64,000 nucleotides of DNA from Pseudomonadota bacterium (lineage in GTDB: Bacteria; Pseudomonadota; Alphaproteobacteria; Micavibrionales; UBA2020): contig JAJZVA010000003.1 in NCBI GenBank assembly GCA_021845905.1, positions 198,300-262,299 of the forward strand, written 5' to 3'. Below, one piece after another: positions 59,345 to 64,000 of the stretch. The position numbers and the translations under genes were made by a program. Under the pieces are notes generated by a model. It saw only the letters and a list, made by a program, of their open reading frames with translations, ran no database searches and had not been told where the DNA came from. Within the stretch, counting starts at the first letter, position 1, and every line of letters begins with the position of its first letter.

Positions 59345-59890
59345 ATGAAGACGCAAATATCATATTCGTATTTAGAAACTTTGGGTGATGTCATTGAAGA
59401 CCGCCCTGTACTGACATTCCGTGCCGAGGATGCTCTGCTGGATGTGTTGCACCGGATGAAAGAAACCAATCAAAACGCCGGTGCTGTCGTGGATAAAGAA
59501 GGCCGTCTCATCGGCATGATTACTGAAGGCAATATTATGCGTTGTGTTGCGCCGCCGTTGAAACGCCAGTCAATGCACATTGACGACCTTTGTCGGTTCA
59601 AGTCCATAGAGAACCTGATTGCGCTGGATGTCATTATTTCCGAACCGGATATGCTGCACATGGACGACCGCATCGAGGATGCCATGGATATCATGGAGTA
59701 TCTCGGTCACACATATATGCCTGTAACGGACTCGCGCAAAAAACCCGTCGGTATCGTCAGTTTTGAAGAACTCAAACATATACTTGAAAAGAAATACGGA
59801 GCGCTGAAGAGCCTCGACGATCCGATTTCCCTCTACATGATCCGGCAAAAATTGAACGACCTGAACCTCGGATATGCGAATACGTTCTGA
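59345..59890 (+). CDS. CBS-domain pair protein, copy 2
   Basis: A 181-residue paralogue of the preceding gene. The DNA is almost identical over most of its length, including a run of 67 identical bases (58976-59042 versus 59559-59625), which points to recent tandem duplication. The C-termini differ: this copy ends with an extra segment (LDDPISLYMIRQKLNDLNL). AAAGGAGG precedes the start. It carries the same two CBS motifs. Confidence 0.88.
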   Translation: MKTQISYSYLETLGDVIEDRPVLTFRAEDALLDVLHRMKETNQNAGAVVDKEGRLIGMITEGNIMRCVAPPLKRQSMHIDDLCRFKSIENLIALDVIISEPDMLHMDDRIEDAMDIMEYLGHTYMPVTDSRKKPVGIVSFEELKHILEKKYGALKSLDDPISLYMIRQKLNDLNLGYANTF

Positions 59891-59921
59891 GGGCCTTTGA
59901 GGGCAAGAAAGGAGGAGTAAT

Positions 59922-60119
59922 ATGAGTGTTGTCAAGGACAGTTTCACAAGAATGACCGACACGGTCGCAGGGATCACGGCAGGACGAAAACTTTTGACGT
60001 TCAGGCCGGAAGACAAGATCGAGCACATTGCCCGTGAAATGAACAGGCACAGACAGGGCGCGGTCGGCATTACCGAACCCTATTGCGGCGGAAGCGCGGC
60101 AATAGAAGCCCTGCGGTAA
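59922..60119 (+). CDS. Short CBS-like fragment protein
   Basis: A 65-residue ORF beginning MSVVKDSFTRMTDTVAG with AGGAGG 6 bases upstream. LLTFRPEDKIEHIAREMNRHRQGAVGI looks like the first half of a CBS motif, after which it stops. It may be a remnant of a third CBS protein or a genuine half-domain. The strong ribosome-binding site suggests it is still translated. Confidence 0.55.
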   Translation: MSVVKDSFTRMTDTVAGITAGRKLLTFRPEDKIEHIAREMNRHRQGAVGITEPYCGGSAAIEALR

Positions 60120-60139
60120 AAACACGAAAGGAGAAAAAT

Positions 60140-60364
60140 ATGCTGAAAGATTTTGAATATAGAAACTTGCGGGCCAAAAGTTTGTTATCCGATGTGGAGG
60201 CGACCATGCGCTACCTGCGCGGGAAGGATCAGCAGCTTATCAAGGATGACGACCCTGAATTTTTCTCTTTCCCCGTGGAGGGTGCGGGCAGTGTCTCCCA
60301 GATGTCGTCCTCGCGCCGGATTTTGAAAAAATTCCCTAGCCGTAAACAAAAGGAGGTGCATTGA
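60140..60364 (+). CDS. Hypothetical 74-residue protein of the stress cassette
   Basis: A small protein opening MLKDFEYRNLRAKSLLSDVEATMRYL, helical, with a Ser/Lys-rich C-terminus. AAGGAGAAAAAT stands before the ATG at 60140. I do not recognise it. The run of well-spaced genes with AGGAGG-type sites argues that it is expressed with its neighbours. Confidence 0.6.
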   Translation: MLKDFEYRNLRAKSLLSDVEATMRYLRGKDQQLIKDDDPEFFSFPVEGAGSVSQMSSSRRILKKFPSRKQKEVH

Positions 60365-60401
60365 AAAATATTAAGAACCATCCCGGAAGAATAGGCTCTC
60401 T

Positions 60402-60460
60402 CCGGCTCTGGCCTTGAAACAGAGCCGGACTGCAAGGCGCCTGACGTGAAAGGGCCTTGC
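60402..60460 (+). other. Two RNA hairpins upstream of hsp20
   Basis: CCGGCTCTG (60402-60410) pairs with CAGAGCCGG (60420-60428), and GCAAGGC (60432-60438) pairs with GCCTTGC (60454-60460). No T-run follows, so these are not ordinary terminators. They could stabilise processed mRNA or form part of a thermoregulated 5' region of hsp20. Further down, TCTTGCTT precedes AAAGGAGG before the hsp20 start. Confidence 0.6.
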
Positions 60461-60510
60461 GGGATAAACAACAAACTAACTTTTGATCTTGCTTAACAAA
60501 GGAGGTTAAA

Positions 60511-60996
60511 ATGACAAACGTACTCTCATTAACGACACCCCTGATGCGTCAAACCGTCGGCTTTGACAGCCTGAACGAAATGTTCGACCGGCTGCTCAGC
60601 GACGCGAGCGAAGGGTTCGACAACTACCCGCCTTACAACATTGAAAAGATCGGTGAAGACGACTACAGGATCACTATGGCCGTTGCCGGTTTTACGATGG
60701 AGGATCTGAACATTGTTCTCGAAAACGGCGTCCTGACCGTTTCGGGCGTCAACAAGGACGATGGCGCGAAAGAAGGCGTCCAGTTCCTGCACCGTGGCAT
60801 TGCTGCGCGGGCGTTCGAGCGGACGTTCCGTCTGGCCGACCATATCGAGGTCACCGGCGCGGAGATGCGGGACGGCCTTCTGACAGTCCATCTTGTCCGC
60901 AGAGTTCCCGAGGAGATGAAGCCGCGCGCGATCCCGATCAGCGCTGGAGGCTGCACAGCCCGGAAAACGATCGAGAACAAGAAGTCCAAGAGCTGA
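60511..60996 (+). CDS. Small heat-shock protein (Hsp20 / IbpA type)
   Basis: A 161-residue alpha-crystallin chaperone that holds unfolding proteins for refolding. The N-terminal arm SLNEMFDRLLSDA leads into the beta-sandwich (PPYNIEKIGEDDYRITMAVAG, LEDGVLTVSG-like ENGVLTVSG, FERTFRLADHIEV) and ends with a basic C-terminus that carries RAIPIS, an I-x-I-type oligomerisation tail. AAAGGAGG precedes the ATG. Downstream of the CIRCE promoter, so probably HrcA-regulated. Confidence 0.93.
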   Translation: MTNVLSLTTPLMRQTVGFDSLNEMFDRLLSDASEGFDNYPPYNIEKIGEDDYRITMAVAGFTMEDLNIVLENGVLTVSGVNKDDGAKEGVQFLHRGIAARAFERTFRLADHIEVTGAEMRDGLLTVHLVRRVPEEMKPRAIPISAGGCTARKTIENKKSKS

Positions 60997-61016
60997 ACCC
61001 TGTTCTGCCCTGAAAG

Positions 61017-61069
61017 CCCTCCGCCACCACTTGGAGGGATTAAAGCCCCGCGCCTTAAATGGCGTGGGG
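61017..61069 (+). other. Two hairpins between hsp20 and yfdX
   Basis: CCCTCC (61017-61022) pairs with GGAGGG (61033-61038), and CCCCGCGCC (61046-61054) pairs with GGCGTGGGG (61061-61069) around the loop TTAAAT. There is no T-run, so full termination is unlikely. mRNA processing or partial attenuation between the two genes is possible. Confidence 0.6.
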
Positions 61070-61100
61070 TGGGCGGAGCGCATTTAAAAAGGAGGATAAA

Positions 61101-62042
61101 ATGAAAACGACATATAAAAACATATCAGTAAAATTGAAAGCCGGCGTCTGCGCATTGGCTCTGACAAGCGCGTTTCTGGTGCCGTCAACGCCCGCCTATG
61201 CCGCGAATACAAACAAGCCGACTGTGGCGACCAGCCAGAAGGTGAACAAGAATACTCTCTATAAAACGGCAGAAAAGCGCAAAAAACTTGTCTCGCAAGC
61301 CGTTGACGCGCTCGATGAAACGCGGGCGGCACTCAAGGCGCTGGATGACAAGGACACCAAAAAAGCCGTTTCCAAACTTGAGGATGCAACGGGCAAACTT
61401 GAAATTCTTCTCGCCCGCGATCCGGGTTTGCAGCTTGTTCCCGCAGCTATCAACGTCAGAACATACAGCGTTCTTGCAACGCCTCAAAATATCATGAAGA
61501 TCCGCGATCAGGTAAAGACCCTGCTTGATGCGGGTAGAATACAGCAAGCGCGTCATATCATGATGGGTCTTGCCAGCGAAACGGACATCAACACGACCAA
61601 TATCCCGCTCGCGACCTATCCCGCCGCGATCAAGCTTGCCGCAAGGCTGATCTATCAAGGCAAAATCGCCACCGCGAAAAATGTCCTGCAATCGGCGCTG
61701 AACACAACCGTCATCACGCAGGCCATTGTGCCGCTTCCGGTTGTAGCGGCGCGGATCAGCTTGCAGGAAGCGGAAAGACTGGCCGAGAATACACACCGCA
61801 ATGACAAACAAAATCTGCGCCTGTCTGAACTGCTTGATAGTGCCAACGCATCTATCAAGATGGCGGAAGACCTTGGTTACGGTCAGAAAAAGGATTTCAA
61901 AAACTTCTATGCCGAGATTGCCAAAATCCGCAACAAGACGTCCAGCGGGCAATCTGGCACGGGATTTTTTGAAACCATCAAAAAGTATCTGGCTTCCATG
62001 ACAAATGACAGCCAGTCGAGCCAATCTGCCGACATGATATGA
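61101..62042 (+). CDS. YfdX-family periplasmic stress protein
   Basis: A 313-residue protein with a signal peptide (LKAGVCALALTSAFLVPSTPAYA) and the YfdX domain: helices with QAVDALDETRAALKALDDKD, GKLEILLARDP, and a C-terminal segment AERLAENTHRND. YfdX proteins are found in the transmissible stress-tolerance loci beside Hsp20 and in acid-response regions. A periplasmic chaperone-like role is suspected in the literature. Start 61101 after AAAGGAGG is chosen over 61059. Confidence 0.85.
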   Translation: MKTTYKNISVKLKAGVCALALTSAFLVPSTPAYAANTNKPTVATSQKVNKNTLYKTAEKRKKLVSQAVDALDETRAALKALDDKDTKKAVSKLEDATGKLEILLARDPGLQLVPAAINVRTYSVLATPQNIMKIRDQVKTLLDAGRIQQARHIMMGLASETDINTTNIPLATYPAAIKLAARLIYQGKIATAKNVLQSALNTTVITQAIVPLPVVAARISLQEAERLAENTHRNDKQNLRLSELLDSANASIKMAEDLGYGQKKDFKNFYAEIAKIRNKTSSGQSGTGFFETIKKYLASMTNDSQSSQSADMI

Positions 62043-62055
62043 AAGGAGCATGGTC

Positions 62056-62193
62056 ATGAAGATCAAATGGACACAGTCACTACAGAAATCCCTGGATGAA
62101 ACATTTGCCGACCTCGGCAAACTCAAGCTGATCCTGCGGAAAAATCTGAAACCAAAGGAGAAAGCTGGCAGTGCCGCTGGTTGCAAGGCCTGA
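62056..62193 (+). CDS. Small 45-residue protein
   Basis: MKIKWTQSLQKSLDETFADLGKLK is followed by a basic tail. It begins 13 bases after the yfdX stop with AAAGGAGC before it. It is helical and uncharacterised. The cassette-style ribosome-binding site supports expression. Confidence 0.5.
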   Translation: MKIKWTQSLQKSLDETFADLGKLKLILRKNLKPKEKAGSAAGCKA

Positions 62194-62218
62194 TTTTAGA
62201 GCAGAAAGGAGAATTACC

Positions 62219-62428
62219 ATGAACATTAGCATTAAAAAACTGAACCCGTGGAACTGGTTCAAACATGAAAATGAAGAATGAAGGGCGTTCGCGTTATTCC
62301 GTGCACCGTCTCTCCGACTATGGCGGAAACGGGGGGCTACGCGGATTTCCCGCACAGGACGCTTTCTGGAAGATGCACTATGAGATCGACCGCCTGTTCA
62401 ATAATCGTAAAATAGCCTATTTTAATTG
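62219..62428 (+). pseudogene. Decayed hsp20, N-terminal remnant
   Basis: The frame opens MNISIKKLNPWNWFKHE, the start signature of the island-type Hsp20 proteins, preceded by AAAGGAG. It then hits TGA at residue 21. Shifting frame by one near 62279 continues RSRYSVHRLSDYG, then FWKMHYEIDRLFNN, which is the expected arm before the alpha-crystallin domain. The sequence then departs and ends at 62428. So a second hsp20 was present and has been frameshifted and truncated. Confidence 0.75.
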
Positions 62429-62743
62429 AACTTCTGAGCAATTTAATGACAGCCTAACCAGCGAAGTGGCAAATTGAGAACATCGGGCTATTTCGCCAAA
62501 ATGGGCCTGCTCTGTGTAGTTAGGCGGAATTTACGATGTGCGAAATGTGCGTCAACAGCGCGGATTTTCGCGCAAGTGTCTGTGAACATAGGCGGAGGGG
62601 GTATTTGGTGGTTGGCGCCGAAGTCGCATCGAACGGAAAGCTCGGGTTTTTACCCTGTTTTCGGATAAAAATATTGCAATTTTCGTCGGTTGACGGCGGC
62701 AATAAAATGATCCTACATGGAACAAATGCCCGATATATCGGGC
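62429..62743. other. Non-coding stretch between gene remnants
   Basis: I see no gene or repeat here beyond short unsupported frames. It joins the truncated hsp20 to the ThiF fragment and probably contains a deletion junction. Confidence 0.5.
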
Positions 62744-63133
62744 TTATCTTTCGACGTCTGCGTCGGCACCTTTGCTACGGATGCCCTTGCAGCAGGGGCA
62801 GTCTGGCCGCGGCGGGTCGTTATTCACGACCACTTTGGACAGGTGGCCACGGTATTCCTGCAACCGAGTCGGCAGCCTCAGGCCGGTGACTGCTGCCATG
62901 AACTCCGTAGCCGCAAGCGCTGCGATGACGCCGTTGACGGGGGATACCGAAGGGCCCTTGATCTCTAGTGCTTCAAGCGGGATGCCGTAGATCTCATCTT
63001 CGCGCTGGCGCTGTTCATCGGTCTCGAAATAGCGCCGTACTGCCTTGCGATCCAGAAGATCGAAACAATCCAAGCACCCGTCGCCGACCGAGACGCACAC
63101 ACGGCCTCCGTAAATGCCGGGTGCCTTGGTCAT
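62744..63133 (-). pseudogene. ThiF/E1-like protein, C-terminal fragment
   Basis: About 125 residues: IYGGRVCVSVGDGCLDCFDLL, then NGVIAALAATEFMAAVTGL and a zinc-binding CPCC. This is the rear half of a ThiF/MoeB-type E1 enzyme, including the CxxC pair, but the adenylation domain with GxGxxG and catalytic Arg residues is missing. The upstream sequence on this strand belongs to another gene's remains, so the gene has been cut. Confidence 0.75.
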
Positions 63134-63323
63134 CAGACCAACAACTCCTCAAAAGGATATATTCAACATTCCGGCATATGATCTGAAAAAGCTCATCCAG
63201 GGCTTTGTCTGGCGCGACGAACACTTCCACGGCATGACAATTCAAGACATCGCATTCAGGGAAAAAGTCTCCGATTCTTTCGTCGGAAAGCAGATTTTTC
63301 AGACATTTTCAATTATGGGATAA
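63114..63323 (+). pseudogene. Recombinase-like C-terminal fragment
   Basis: The in-frame segment YDLKKLIQGFVWRDEHFH, then MTIQDIAFREKVSDSFVGK, resembles the small HTH tail that ends large serine recombinases (a helix after a conserved ALARARRW-like start). No catalytic domain precedes it. The ATG at 63114 lies in the ThiF fragment and is not a real start. Assignment is tentative. Confidence 0.45.
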
Positions 63324-63358
63324 TGTATAATGAAACTTCCAAGCAAGGGAAGAAAATC

Positions 63359-63904
63359 ATGGGCAAGCCAAAAATTGATATCAGCCTCACTGACGACAAT
63401 AGAGAGTTGCCCATTCTTAGATCACGTCAGTATTTATCCTTTCTGAAAGAAGGGGCTTCTTATCATGAAAGTCGTGATTCTAGGCATCCATTGGGGATCT
63501 ACAATATATCGGTGGCAAGAATATGCGATAAAATCATTAAATGTGCTGACCATCTCTTCAAATATTGGGCTGAAGGTAAGCTGACTGATAACGGCGGTAT
63601 TGTTATCGATTATCTAGAACTTGCCACATATGCCGCAGCAGAGCATGTCGATGATATTGGGCACATTGCCTATGCATTTTTCAAATCAGATAGAGAGGCA
63701 AGCCAGAACAGTAAGATTCGTCTTTTGAATAATAGAATAAAAAGTGTGCGTGATGAGATTGCAAGCTTTGCGAACACGGTCAAGCATTACCACGGACGTA
63801 TAAGGCTGTTTGAAACAACATTTCGTCACGAAAAAGAAAGAATCAAGCTTCTGGGATTTTATGTGGAGGGCTTTAGGACCAATCGACATATAGGATTCCA
63901 ATAG
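63359..63904 (+). pseudogene. Hypothetical gene truncated by the IS element
   Basis: The frame starts at 63359 (AGGGAAG upstream) and encodes about 172 native residues before the IS end at 63876, after which it reads ten residues of IS sequence to a stop. The product is helical (YAAAEHVDDIGHIAYAFF, DREASQNSKIRLLNNRIK) and AT-rich. No family is recognised. The native 3' part is beyond the insertion or lost. Confidence 0.6.
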
Positions 63905-64000
63905 AACATTGGATGTGATTCACTGACCTTAACCGAGGGAGGTTTTGATGGTGAAGCGCTATGAAGTGTCTGATAAGCAATGGAAAAAGATAGAGGGTAT
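63876..64000 (+). mobile_element. IS5-family (IS427-like) element, left end
   Basis: The terminal repeat GGACCAATCGACATATA is preceded by TA (63874-63875), and the transposase starts 72 bases inside. The element continues past the window edge. The end is identical to the ends of the 69-bp element at 58469-58537. Confidence 0.8.
63948..64000 (+). CDS. IS5-family transposase, N-terminal part
   Basis: Only 17 codons are visible: MVKRYEVSDKQWKKIEG, matching the N-terminal helix of IS5/IS427 transposases (the DUF4096 region). GGGAGG lies 7 bases upstream. The catalytic DDE residues lie outside the window. Confidence 0.8.
   Translation, partial: MVKRYEVSDKQWKKIEG

Overview
The window is GC-rich bacterial chromosome. 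It most likely comes from an alphaproteobacterium, because it carries the neighbourhood ppsR-aroE-coaE, a cyoABCD quinol oxidase, a tldD/pmbA pair and a 3-hydroxybutyrate dehydrogenase / acetoacetate decarboxylase / patatin (DUF3734) run. I cannot name the genus from sequence alone. Most of it is ordinary chromosomal backbone, interrupted by two accessory regions and one compact biosynthetic operon.

Layout. 1-4972: the end of an OmpR-type response regulator and its sensor kinase, a CDF metal exporter, then ppsR-aroE-coaE. 5126-11112: a tRNA-Glu(UUC) gene carrying a 5.9 kb integrative element, with all genes on the minus strand, bounded by a 57-bp direct repeat of the tRNA 3' end. Just beyond its right end lies a second copy of left-arm sequence (11113-11230), which looks like the remnant of another element at the same site. 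11476-16048: a small hypothetical gene, a PLD-type nuclease with an unknown partner, cysH and an RNA helicase. 16335-25716: cyoABCD, a metabolite/H+ symporter, and a LysR regulator divergent from an EmrAB-type efflux pair. 25732-32019: a degenerate-GGDEF/receiver protein divergent from a large MHYT hybrid kinase, a DUF1003 protein and an outer-membrane barrel. 32225-37912: ketone-body/PHB genes, then a Fur/PerR-type regulator translationally coupled to katG. 37922-48000: an EAL protein, tldD-pmbA, a frameshifted lytic transglycosylase, an unknown anchored protein and a GH3 glucosidase.

48264-58469 holds the most unusual content. After a family-2 glycosyltransferase, six genes overlap end to start: zinc alcohol dehydrogenase, asparagine-synthetase-type amidotransferase, methyltransferase, 2-oxoglutarate/iron oxygenase, a one-module A-PCP-reductase synthetase whose C-terminus is fused to a NadR-type ribosylnicotinamide-kinase domain, and a complete bifunctional NadR. 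This reads as a pathway that activates and reduces an amino acid, tailors it, and couples it to nucleoside phosphorylation or adenylylation. I do not recognise it as a described system.

58469-64000 is a stress island. It begins with a 69-bp MITE-like element and a perfect CIRCE (HrcA) operator overlapping a promoter. Next come two duplicated CBS-domain genes, small ORFs, an Hsp20, a YfdX-family protein and a decayed second hsp20. It ends in gene fragments (a ThiF C-terminus, a recombinase-like C-terminus, a truncated hypothetical gene) cut by an IS5-like element whose end matches the MITE. The content recalls the transmissible stress-tolerance loci (Hsp20 plus YfdX) of other proteobacteria.
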